Assembly: GCA_019787685.1 (NCBI GenBank)
Contig: JAHNUO010000013.1
Coordinates: 310,001-374,000, forward strand
Direction: 5' to 3'
DNA: 64,000 nucleotides
From: Chiua virens
Taxonomy: Eukaryota; Basidiomycota; Agaricomycetes; Boletales; Boletaceae
In this document: positions 35,044 to 44,774 of the stretch, one piece after another
Layout: each line of letters begins with the position of its first letter
Position numbering within the stretch: position 1 is the stretch's first letter
Program-made: the position numbers and the translations under genes
Notes under the pieces: model-generated
What the model was told of the DNA's origin: nothing
The model's database searches: none
What the model saw: the letters and a program-made list of their open reading frames with translations, nothing else

Positions 35044-35591
35044 ATGATTTCCAAGCATTTCGTTTCTTTTCTTGTACTTATGGCAATCAATTACGCTCTT
35101 CCTACGATGGCTGGGGGTGTCAAGTTTCTCTACCCCAACAAAGACACTTACCGCATCCATTGGAAAGGAGGGGAGGCCCATCATGCCGTATGGTATGTCG
35201 ACGCATTCTTGGATTCCACTTCCTCATTTCACCTTCTTCTCATTGTACAGGGACTCTTCCGACGTCGAAATGACCAACAGCATTCCGACTCTATTTCTGG
35301 CCTGGGGGAAAGAAAATAACTGTCGTACGTTTCTCAACCAGTTCGCCAGCATTCTATTCAGCAAACTCGTAGTGTACCTGTTGAATCTCAGCTCCCACAA
35401 GGTCACGCAGCTGGCCTACGGTATCACGCATCATCGAGTTCAGTTCACAATCCCATCGGACGTCAAACCCCAGAAATACCGGCTTTTTTGTGAGCCTACC
35501 CGTCCCACGCCCGTGCCGTTAAGCTACCTGACTCTTTTCCCAAGTGAACGCTAGTGCTGCGTACACCACCGACGAATTCACTATTGATTGA
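35044..35591 (+). CDS. Kre9/Knh1-like small secreted protein, intact, 128 aa
   Basis: Four exons with perfect phase: 35044-35192, 35251-35324, 35373-35489, 35545-35591. Signal peptide MISKHFVSFLVLMAINYALP, then VKFLYPNKDTYRIHWKGG and HHAVW. Exon 2: DSSDVEMTNSIPTLFL. Exon 3: LLNLSSHKVTQLAYG, VQFTIPSDVKPQKYRLF. Exon 4: NASAAYTTDEFTID. The four-exon layout and intron phases (2,1,1) are the same as in the other four copies in the window. Known: Kre9/Knh1-like N-terminal domain proteins are linked to cell-wall beta-1,6-glucan in yeast; the mushroom small secreted versions are uncharacterised. It follows the GH30 beta-1,6-glucanase by about 1.1 kb. Confidence 0.8.
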
Positions 35592-37537
35592 GAACCCACT
35601 GGCATCATGGCTATTCGCGATTTCTGCACATAATCGGCAGACGTATGTAAACGGTTTCGCATGGACTCTGAGGCGAAGTGAGTTCTAAAAGAATTGCTTA
35701 CCCAACAGACAATTTGTAGCTTTTTGTGGATTATCTGTACTATCACTGCACCAGTGTCGCAAACAATTTCAATGTAAAATGTATAGTTCGTGAGATTGAG
35801 TAGACTGAGACTAAAAAAGTATATAGCCTATTAGATTGCTAACAGACTCTTTGCTCGTAGATTTTTCATCAAACAAAATAGATCAACATCTTAATTACAC
35901 TTATACCATCCTAGATATGACATAAGAAGGCTCCTGTGTGATTGTTGCATATACTACGATGCTGTTTGCATCTCTGTGTCAATTTGCAACTCTGGTGCAG
36001 TGATAGTAACCTTCTTTTGCGACCACGTATATATCGAATCCGTTATATAACCCTGCAAGGGATACAAGCCTGTGTGACAGTGGGGCTTAGGAAACGACCA
36101 CGTAGGTCTTGGGTGCAGGTAGAGCGATTCGGGGCGCAAGTGATCAATCACCATCTCAGTGAAATCAAATCCTCAGAACATGGGAGTGAACCGACCGGCG
36201 TCATGCATGAAGCGTAGCGTATGCTTGATACGCTTGGCCGTTAAGCGACTTTGCTCTGCGTTTGGCTTTCCCTCCTGCGGTGTCTCTGAAATAGTCACGT
36301 TGGGTGCAGAAACACATGCCGATGGACAACCGTTTCGAGGTAAGTTTTCATTCTCCAACCTATTTCAACAAACAGGCTTTCAGATGGCATAATAACAAGG
36401 AGATCGAAGGGATTCAGAGGACTGCAAGGCAGGGGAATAGTTTAGCACGCAGCGATACGGTGCACTGTAATTGGTTGTGGTTCAAACGTTTATATGTCGC
36501 GACAGAGATCACTCCTGTTAGTGCGAGTGGTACTTGGAGGGTGACTCACGTCCCACATCTCGCGGATGCATTTCATAACCGCCCCTTTGACATTATCAAT
36601 AGTGACCCGCAAAAAGCACGGTGGAGAAAGCAGAGTAGATGATCCAATAAGTTTCGCAGAAGAGGGAAATTTCAAGGCTGTAGTTGGGATTGGAATGTGC
36701 ACCGGGAAGCCGATTCCTTGTTTTTGTCAGGGAGTGTAAAACCTGGTACGTCCTTCTTGCACAAGGATGAATTCAGCCACTAATATTCGTGAAAGAAGGT
36801 CCAGGAGAGGTCATTCACCTTAGAGTTAGGCTTGAACATTCACGATATGTTAGAACCTGGATGGTGGGGCAAAACTTGGTGTGATACTTGGGATGCTTGA
36901 TTTCCTTAAATAGCCTTTTGTTTTCTGTCAAATACTCATGGAAGGCATCCACATCTGTACCGAGGTACTTCACGGCCAAAGACTCTGACAGCAGCATTCA
37001 TGCAAATCAAGTGGACGAGATCGGACTTTGATACTGGATGGCGGTAAGCTTCACAAAGGTCATTTCCTAACCACCGATGTTGATTGCAAGGTGACTTGCA
37101 AAAATAACAAATTTTATTGTAAGTAAAATTTTGTCAGCAAAAACAAGCATTTCCTCATTGGTCAATCACAGTCGGCAACACCTTCCCCCGGGCCTTTCCC
37201 CCCGTTCGGGCGCCGCATAGTACTTAGTTCGCAAATCGTGTGTTGGGAGCGTTTAACACTGCGTCGTGTCAGATAATTTAGCTCTCAGTAGCGATTCAAG
37301 TTTGGACAAGATTTCTCTTGAACAGACAGGCTTTCCAGACGAATCAACTTTCATTGATACAACCAGAGGTAAAGTTTATCGGGAACAAGTGCCAAGTTGC
37401 GCGTCGTGGGGCCCATCGACCTGGACGGAAGATTTTAGGCGATTGATATGGAGTCCCACGGGACACGTCAAGCCGACGATATTTACGAATTTGAGCTACA
37501 CGACATCGCCGGCTCCTCCTCCCACACAACACCCATC
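35592..37537. other. Gene-poor stretch with one coding-looking fragment
   Basis: No gene I can support. A minus-strand frame around 36815-36997 (VKYLGTDVDAFHEYLTENKR) looks protein-like but I do not recognise it and find no consistent neighbours. Confidence 0.25.
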
Positions 37538-39066
37538 ATGAATCGCCTCCGCAGAGGACCAAGTCTCCGTCAAATCGTTGTTTCGTACGCGCCGGACTGG
37601 TGAGTAGGTGTGTGAGCATGCGGCAACTGACGACGCTGACTTGCTTGGTATCATCTCACCATGGGAAATTGTCAGGATCATCACGTTCGCTTTGCGGTAC
37701 GCAGTCTCGTTCGTGAGTGGCAGAAACGGTGTCAGTGATGTTCTGCAGGTGGATCTTGTACTATATCAGCCACCAAGTCACTGGATTCAAGCGACACTTC
37801 TCGCTCGCTGATCTCTCGTGCGTCCCTTCGTTGGTCGATGGTCCTGGCTGACACTTGTTGATAGTTTGCAACACCCGTGAGTGAGGCGAACTGACTGATA
37901 TGCATCGAGAGTGTTTATTTCATCTCCTTATAGTTATGCTGTTCATCAACGTGTTGGCGTACGTCATACCGTCATCCCCACATTGTCCATTCTTGATGAA
38001 CTGTCCCAGAACCAAGCGCTCTTCCTCCTCGGTAGCATGCTCCCGCTAAGCGCCCAAATCGTCGTCAATTTGTTGGTTACGCGCTCCTGGTGGGATTTCC
38101 ACCACAGCTCTCTCGGTCGTGCGTCCCACCTCTCTTCTTCACTGCTGCAGGTCTTCTGACGTCGCTCGTCGTCGTCTCAGTGTTCCTGTCGCTCACTCTC
38201 ACTGGCGTGATCACACAACTTGTCAAGATTACCGTCGGTCGTCCTCGTCCGGGTGAGTCCGTCGTATTCAGTTGAATCGCAATACCCCTAGGAAACCAAC
38301 CCTAATTCGAACACCCAGACTTCATCTCACGCTGTGAACCAATGTCTGGGTCAGAGGATCCACCGTGGGGCCTGTCGACAGCCGACATTTGCACGCAGAC
38401 AACCAAGCACATCCTCGAGGACGGCTGGCGCAGCTTCCCTAGTGGTACATTCCAGCTGTGAGTCAGGCCGCCACGGGTTCACCCGTAAGCTAGCAACTAA
38501 TTCCAGCGGACTCTTCGACTCAAAGTGGCCTTTGCGGGACTGGGCTTCTTCAGCGTTTTATCTCGCTGGAAAGCTTCGCTTGTTCGATGCCCGTGGACAC
38601 ACCGTGAGTACAATTTTATTCATTCATTGCGTCCTGTCATCGAAAGATTATATAAAATACTGAACGATTGTGTAGTACAAGGTGTGGTTGTTGCTTGTCC
38701 CCCTTGGTATCGCCTCCTGGATAGCGCTGTCGCGTACCATGGATTACCGACGTGCGTTATGTATATTGTGATGTCCATACCCACATGTTCATCTTCGAGT
38801 TGATGTTGACAGACCATTGGGAAGACGTGCTCACTGGGTCTGCGCTTGGACTCAGCGTCGCTTTCTTTTCGTACCGTCAATATTATCCTCACCTTACTTC
38901 CAAGATGGCTCATATCCCATTCACGACGCGCTTCCTGCAAGTGGAACATGATATAGAAGAGTTTGCCACCGAATTCATGGATGGTGATGCCGACAACGAA
39001 GAAAATGTCGGGTTAATCGATGGGAACAGGAAACCTCAGGGTGCCATGCCTGAACAGTCCAGATGA
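37538..39066 (+). CDS. PAP2-type lipid phosphatase (DPP1/LPP1-like), two frame slips
   Basis: Exons read MNRLRRGPSLRQIV, YISHQVTGFKRHFSLADLS, LQHPYAVHQRV, hydrophobic ALFLLGSMLPLSAQIVVNLL and RSWWDFHH. Then come the three PAP2 signatures: C1 KITVGRPRP; C2 around RSFPSG(H); C3 SRTMDYRHHWEDVLTG. The end is RKPQGAMPEQSR at 39066. Known: membrane phosphatases of diacylglycerol pyrophosphate/phosphatidate. The multiple hydrophobic segments fit six membrane helices. Odd: within C2 the sequence agtggtacattccagc has one base too many for Pro-Ser-Gly-His-Ser-Ser (38441-38455). A second slip follows AFAGLGFFS at 38551-38560 before FYLAGKLRLFDARG. Both lie in the active-site half, so this copy is either inactive or miscalled. 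Confidence 0.75.
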
Positions 39067-39219
39067 CCATCATGGGTGACGTAGGACAATACCATCCAGG
39101 TATCCGTCATGACATTCGTATACCACCTTAAACGACACAATGGTGCGACCACCCGCCAACCTATACCGACACTCTAACGGTATTGTTGTAAAGAGGTATA
39201 TATAACAAGTCCCGAAATA

Positions 39220-40021
39220 TCACTCCTCCTTTGCTGCGCGTTCCGAATAGATCATGTCGGTAAATGGTCTGCGTGTCTACGTCAGCGACTATACAAGATA
39301 GGACGAGGATAGCATTACCCCTCGAATCGCAAGGCGATCATGTACGTGGTGTACACATACAACGTGATTAACAACCCCCCCGGACGTTCGTACCTCCAAA
39401 CCGCGAATTGAGTTTCACACACAAATGACATCGGAGTCACTCACCATAAAGCAGTCGCACCGAAACATAAAGTGGTTCCGACATACATGGGATCGTGCAA
39501 CACGTTAAAGGGGAATCCTTCCACACGGTGATCCATTAAGATCCCAAAGTAATCACCGAGGAATGTCCCGGTGAGGCCCAACGCGTAGGCTGAGGTCAGG
39601 ACGAGGATCTGGCCGATCGCAAACATGATGATGGGTACCGAGGTCGCGTAGGGCTCGGGGAGGAAAGGCACGCGGGGTTGATCGAGCAGTGCACGCTGGT
39701 ACCTATTTCCGACTCCGTGTAAAGGATGGTACGCAGTCGAAAAGAAAGGACGTACAGGTGATCACGCACAAGGCCGAGAGAAACAATCATGAATGCGAGA
39801 AAGTAACATGCGTTGCGTGCGTTGCCGCCAAAAAAGCGGGTGAGCGTCTTGTGTCTGTACTCTGCGCATCCAGTGAGTCGTAACATCCCCAAACAGAACG
39901 GATCCGGATGATTACCGTTGCGGGCGACAATGTTCCATGCAGTGGGGTTAAAGGCGACGGCGAACAAAGAGATGTACAAGGACGGTGCAGAGATGTCGAG
40001 GATGGAGGAAAACGCGTCCAT
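39220..40021 (-). CDS. OPI3: Phospholipid N-methyltransferase (OPI3/PEMT-like), 197 aa
   Basis: Five exons in perfect phase: 39916-40021, 39756-39861, 39445-39702, 39319-39393, 39220-39268. Sequence landmarks: SAPSLYISLFAVAFNPTAWN, EYRHKTLTRFFGG, ALLDQPRVPFLPEP, AYALGLTGTFLGDYFGIL, GFPFNVLHDPMYVG, YMIALRFEGPF. Known: Opi3 carries out the last methylations of phosphatidylethanolamine to phosphatidylcholine with S-adenosylmethionine, in the ER membrane. Length and the four hydrophobic segments match the family. It is convergent with the PAP2 gene (153 bp apart) and divergent from the SDR gene. No lesion seen. Confidence 0.85.
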
Positions 40022-40478
40022 GCTCGCGGTGCGACTCGGAGACGACTTGGTTGTGCTAAAATTTGCGGGTAACAGATATTTCCCACGAGTCCGACCCTGG
40101 TGCCGCTGCCGCCCGCAGCCGGCGTATCTTGGGTATCGGACAAACGCCTTTGAAGCCTACAAACGAACTGATAGTACAGTGAGTCATTCAAGACTCGTCC
40201 TGGTCGTACCACATTGCCCCATCAGATCTGATACGATTCTAGAATAATAATTAATAATCTGCGTGTACTACTCCCTCTCAATGTCTATTTACAGAGTCTT
40301 CCCAGACCGCTGAAACCCCTAATCTTTAATTGACCCCCGGTCTCAAACTCAGCTGATGGTCTAGAACTGTCTTTGCGCACGCCGCAAGGTGCATCGAGTC
40401 CAATTGACAACCGTGAGTCGCTTCCAACCCGAACGACCACCTTCTCAGTGCCTTGCATTCCTAGTACTACACGCCAGA

Positions 40479-41498
40479 ATGGATTTTGGACTCAAAGACG
40501 TACACGTTCTCGTCACAGGTACAGTACTCCTGATAACTTTTCCTGACGCATCCCGCCAACGCGATCGATAGGTGCGAGCGGAGGCATCGGTCTCGAGACT
40601 GCCAGACTTTTTTGCTGTAAGTCTGAATGACGCCCATGCATTTTCTGCCTGTCTGAGTAGGCCAACTTGCTAGCGCTCGGTGCCGAGGTGACTGCGCATT
40701 ATAATACGCAATACGGTCCTTTGGAGAGCTTGTCGAAAGCCTACGACAACGTTCAGGCGGTCCAAGCCAATCTCGCCGATGAGACTTCCGTCGCGAATAT
40801 GTTCACGGCCATCGCGCACGCTGGTCCTGTGCAAGTACTTGTCGTAAACCATGGGATCTGGCCAATTGAGGACGTCCCACTAACGGAAATGACCCTCCAA
40901 CGATGGAACTATACTCTTTCGACTAACCTAACCTCATCGTTCCTGGCATGCCGGGAATATCTGCAGCGATTGAAACACGCGACGGCGGAACAAAAGGAAA
41001 AGGCGGCGATTGTCTTTATTGGGAGCACTGCTGGTAAATACGGCGAAGCAGGACATGCCGACTATGCCGTTACGAAGAGCGGTAAGCGTCTGTCAAGATC
41101 GTGTTGAGACCGTCTTACCGTCGGGCTTTGTTCCAGCGATGATGTATGGTTTGACGATGTCGTTGAAGAACGAGATTGTGAAGATCGCGCCAAAGGGCAG
41201 AGTGAACACGGTTGCTCCTGGTTGGGTGCGAACACCAATGGCGGAGAGCGCTTTGGCAGATCCCAACGTAGTCTACCGCGCACTGGCTACGTGAGTGAGG
41301 TATCGAGTTCTACATGGAACTTCACACTGAGGCCGCTCTCGCAGGACGCCTCTCAAGAAGGTCGCAACGCCCCAGGACATTGCTCATCAGATCGCGGTCT
41401 TGTCTTCATCGACGGTGTCCGGTCATGTTACGGGTCAGGTAGTGATGGTTGAGGGCGGTATGGAAGGAAGGTTGTTGAACAAACCAGAGGACATTTAA
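40479..41498 (+). CDS. Short-chain dehydrogenase/reductase, one frame slip in a T run
   Basis: Exons: 40479-40518 (MDFGLKDVHVLVTG), 40572-40616 (ASGGIGLETARLF), 40661-41080 region with AEVTAHYNTQYG, VNHGIWPIEDVPL, IGSTAGKYGEAGH and the active-site YAVTK, then AMMYGLTMSLKNEI, GRVNTVAPGWVRTPM, TPLKKVATPQDIAHQ, VSGHVTGQVVMVEGG, ending at 41498. Known: classical SDR fold with TGxxxGIG cofactor motif, NHG in place of NAG, catalytic Ser/Tyr/Lys; substrate unknown. Odd: exon 2 ends one base too long. cagacttttttgct has six T where five would give R-L-F-A and restore phase with exon 3. This is a typical homopolymer miscall or a frameshift right after the cofactor loop. Confidence 0.8.
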
Positions 41499-41699
41499 AG
41501 GAACACTTACGGACAGCTCGCAAATCTAAGTACACGCGAATTGATGTGAACCCCCAGGCTAGGGTTAGGGTCTGTGGCTGACCAATGTAGCTACCTGGGG
41601 CAGAGTGGCAACACTCGTTTTTTGATCTTGTCTGCCCACCGCGTACCACTTGACTATTGTACCTATTGAAGTTCGCCCTCGTATATATATATCTCAATC

Positions 41700-42329
41700 A
41701 TGGTGCATCTTTCTATTTTACAACGTCCTAATCCAAATTAACAACCGGACACCAAGTCCACGAATTGCAGACGACGCCTCATTCGCGACTTTAAACGACT
41801 GTCGAGTGACCCGCCCAGTGGGGTCTCGGGAAGCCCGTGTCCAGATAACATCATGGTATGGAATGCCGTCATATTCGGTCCAGGCAAGTTTTCATTCCGC
41901 TTGACGTCGCTGCAGTTGACACATCCCTGCACACGCAATCCCAAAAACTCAGCCGATACGCCTTTTGAAGACGGCACGTTCAAGCTTCTGCTTACTTTCG
42001 ACGAATCCTACCCCAACAAACCCCCGACCGTGAAATTCCTTTCGCGCATGTTTCACCCCAACGTGTACGCCAATGGTGAACTCTGTCTCGACATTCTCCA
42101 AAATCGGTGGTCGCCGACGTATGACGTTGCTGCGATCTTGACGTCGATACAGAGTTTGCTGCATGATCCGAATCCAAATAGTCCTGCGAATGCAGAGGCG
42201 GCACAGTTGTATAGGGAGAATATGAAGGAATACGTAAGGCGCGTCAAAGCGACGGTGGAGGATAGCTGGTTAGACCCCGAGGAACGGCAAAATATGCAGG
42301 TGGATGGGGAGGAGGGGGCTGCGGCTTGA
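41700..42329 (+). CDS. RAD6: Ubiquitin-conjugating enzyme E2, Rad6/Ubc2, 168 aa
   Basis: Exon 1 is only the start codon, 41700-41702. A 54-bp intron (41703-41756) follows. Exon 2 41757-41883 reads [39 protein letters not shown]. Intron 41884-41952 begins GCAAGT (GC-AG type). Exon 3 41953-42329 reads [40 protein letters not shown] with the catalytic Cys, and ends in an acidic tail DGEEGAAA. All phases agree. Without the first intron there is no start: the codon before Ser-Thr is AAG and a TAA lies just upstream. Known: Rad6 ubiquitinates histone H2B and PCNA; this is one of the best conserved E2 enzymes. An ATATATAT tract (41682-41692) sits directly before the ATG. Confidence 0.92.
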
Positions 42330-43415
42330 CGTGAATGGTGAGCGACCTGCCCGCACGAAAAAGACGGTTTGGGTGCTGAGTTGAATAGGATAGATTAGAG
42401 ACTAGGAGGACTCTTCTTCCGGACTCGGTGCTTGTACCTTTCATTCCATTCCATTTCTTGAATATTGTAATAGTCTCTGCAAGTTCAACCGTGAGTACAG
42501 TGTTGAGTGTCCAGCTGCAGTCCGCGAAGAGAACTGTTAGTACGCGCTGATCATCTTTGATCTCAATTGTAATCCACTAGCAGGAGTGACGCGTTTCGTA
42601 CACGAGCTAGGAGACGGAGCAGTTAGACTCGAGCAAGCTCCCGTGTGCGTTTACCCTTGTTTCTAATCTTGATGGTTTCTGACAGGCATGCATAACCCAT
42701 CGATTTAGGTGCAAATTAGTGGCGATCGCCGTCCATTCGGCTTTCTATTGATTTCCCACCTAGATATTATTGAATACTATCGAAGCGGTGATACGGCGGA
42801 CCAGAAAAGCGTCTGATCTGGCGCAAAGAGCGAAGGTAAACATCAATTTTGTTTGCGAACATCAAGCGAACATCATTGACAGTAGACCTGAGACGCGTCC
42901 CGTCTCGTCCATGTGTCGCCTTCAACTCGGGATACAGCAAAGCGACCTCGCCCATACCATACCAAGATTACCTTTGACACGGGTCTCGCCCGATAGCTCT
43001 TTTATCAGGTGTCGCACTGGCAGAACTTCGAGTATTGTGTTTCTGTTACTTAATAGGCAGGTCTTGTCCCCGGTCGCCATTGACTTCTGGGACGGGACGG
43101 GAGCTAGGGTTGCCTGATAGTAGTGAATTTATTATTATTGTATGCGATTAGTTTTATAGCCGGCCTAAGTACTCTTAAACTCTGCGTATCCAGCGGACAG
43201 GAATATCCCAAAGAGGAGTGATCTTTGTAAAGTACCGTATGGTGCAACAAGCGGACCCTGTCAAAAGGTCCATTATTAAAGGATTACTAGTACTCGATAA
43301 CCCCGAATCTGTCATTCGACAGAAAGATATTTGAACGAGCCTACTAAGTAACAACGTGCGGACGACGGACGATAATACTAGTATTACAAGCAAATCGACA
43401 AAGATCTAGAACGCT
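42330..43415. other. Intergenic, no gene seen
   Basis: 3' flanks of RAD6 (+) and of the 452-aa ORF (-). Only short unsupported ORFs. Confidence 0.3.
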
Positions 43416-44774
43416 TCAACCGAAGTGGCCGCCGATTCTCCCTTGGACATTCTTTCTTGGCAGTCTTTCCCGAGCGATATGAGTGGGTTGCAATTCGTAT
43501 ACCATCATCTCCTCTGTCACTGCCCTTTTCCGTGGCAGCGTCTCCTTGATGGCTTGCGCAACTGGGTCCTCCACTCTCTCGACCCCCGAAATCGCGTCCA
43601 CCTTCTGCCTTCGTGGTAATCTCTCCCGGTAGTTGGGCCAACGCTGGGCGTGGTTTATTTCGTCGGCATCTTTGAGAGGCTTTCCGCGGCCTGCGCATGG
43701 TGTTTGCGCCATCGTCGGCGGCTCACACATTGGCGAAGTCGCCACAGTGTGATCCTGGTCGTCCACCAGAGAGCACGAGGGTTGGATGGCCCTGTCGTCG
43801 CGGACGGTCAAACCTTGGGAGTCTGCAACATCCCCTTGACTCGTCTTCGAGTGGCGTCGACTGTCCGGGCCTTGTAACCGTGCTGCTTGTTCGTCCTTGT
43901 CCTTCTCCAAAGCTGTCATGTTGGATGGGACGGTCTGCTTTTCCATCGTCAGCCTAGGGGGATATCGACATTCTTCTGTGCAACCGGATCGTACCATGGT
44001 GAAAACCTCCTGACCAGCAGGGCAACTCGGTCCGTCCCTTGTCATATCACTTCCGTTGATAACATTGGATGAGAAAGTCAATGCGACTTTATCGGCTTGG
44101 ACCAAATCGGCCACAGGTGGGGCGTGTTGTGCCAACGAGTCCTGGCGGACGATAGGCGTCCGCGTGTCCAGCTTCAAAAGGGACAAGTGGTCGGTTTGGT
44201 TGGACGACTTTGACTCGGTCAGGTCCAGGTATGACTCGCAACATTTCGGGCACTTTACCTGCGTCACCATCCAGCGATCAGCGGGTAGGTGGCTGGTCCC
44301 GAGGTCGGGTGTGGATGGAACTCTGCGAGGAGGCGCGACTCGAATGGCACTGACACTCCCGTTGGACGCCGTGCGGCTGGATGCCACGCTCACAGGGACA
44401 TTGGACGGACTCCATTGTGACCCGTCTGACCACTGTGAGACGTCCGAAGGATCGTTGACAAAGACCTTTATGCGACTCGACGTGCCAAGCCTATTCCAGC
44501 CGTTCTGAACGCGATCGACCGGGACTTGGACAGGGACTTTCTCTTGCTGGCTGCCTTCGGGACCGCATCTACAAAAACACAAGCCTCTCCGGCAGCCACT
44601 CAGAAAGTTGGCGATCCCGGCCAGCATAATGGCGTGCTTGCAGCGCTGCAAGGTAAGGGACGCAGGACCAAGTTGGGGTAGTGGGGTCGAATGGTCGAGG
44701 GAGGAGTGAAGGGGAATTTGGGGGGGACCCAACGGCAATGCATATTGAAAAGGGGAGGCGGGGAGCCATTGCAC
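43416..44774 (-). CDS. Uncharacterised single-exon protein, up to 452 aa
   Basis: A long open frame with no interruption. It contains a cysteine cluster near the N terminus (SGCRRGLCFCRCGPEG), a second Cys pair (VKCPKCCESYLDL) that could bind zinc, Ser/Thr-rich stretches, and a basic C terminus with repeated ERLPR(R/K) motifs (three times). The first Met at 44774 may be too early; Met at 44628 (MLAGIANFLSGC) is an alternative. I do not recognise the family. Opposite-strand ORFs here are much shorter. Confidence 0.5.
   Translation of the reverse strand: MQWLPASPFQYALPLGPPQIPLHSSLDHSTPLPQLGPASLTLQRCKHAIMLAGIANFLSGCRRGLCFCRCGPEGSQQEKVPVQVPVDRVQNGWNRLGTSSRIKVFVNDPSDVSQWSDGSQWSPSNVPVSVASSRTASNGSVSAIRVAPPRRVPSTPDLGTSHLPADRWMVTQVKCPKCCESYLDLTESKSSNQTDHLSLLKLDTRTPIVRQDSLAQHAPPVADLVQADKVALTFSSNVINGSDMTRDGPSCPAGQEVFTMVRSGCTEECRYPPRLTMEKQTVPSNMTALEKDKDEQAARLQGPDSRRHSKTSQGDVADSQGLTVRDDRAIQPSCSLVDDQDHTVATSPMCEPPTMAQTPCAGRGKPLKDADEINHAQRWPNYRERLPRRQKVDAISGVERVEDPVAQAIKETLPRKRAVTEEMMVYELQPTHIARERLPRKNVQGRIGGHFG

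Noticed and set aside
41558..41572. Telomere-like tagggttagggt
   Set aside because: Only two units in a normal intergenic region between SDR and RAD6; no array.
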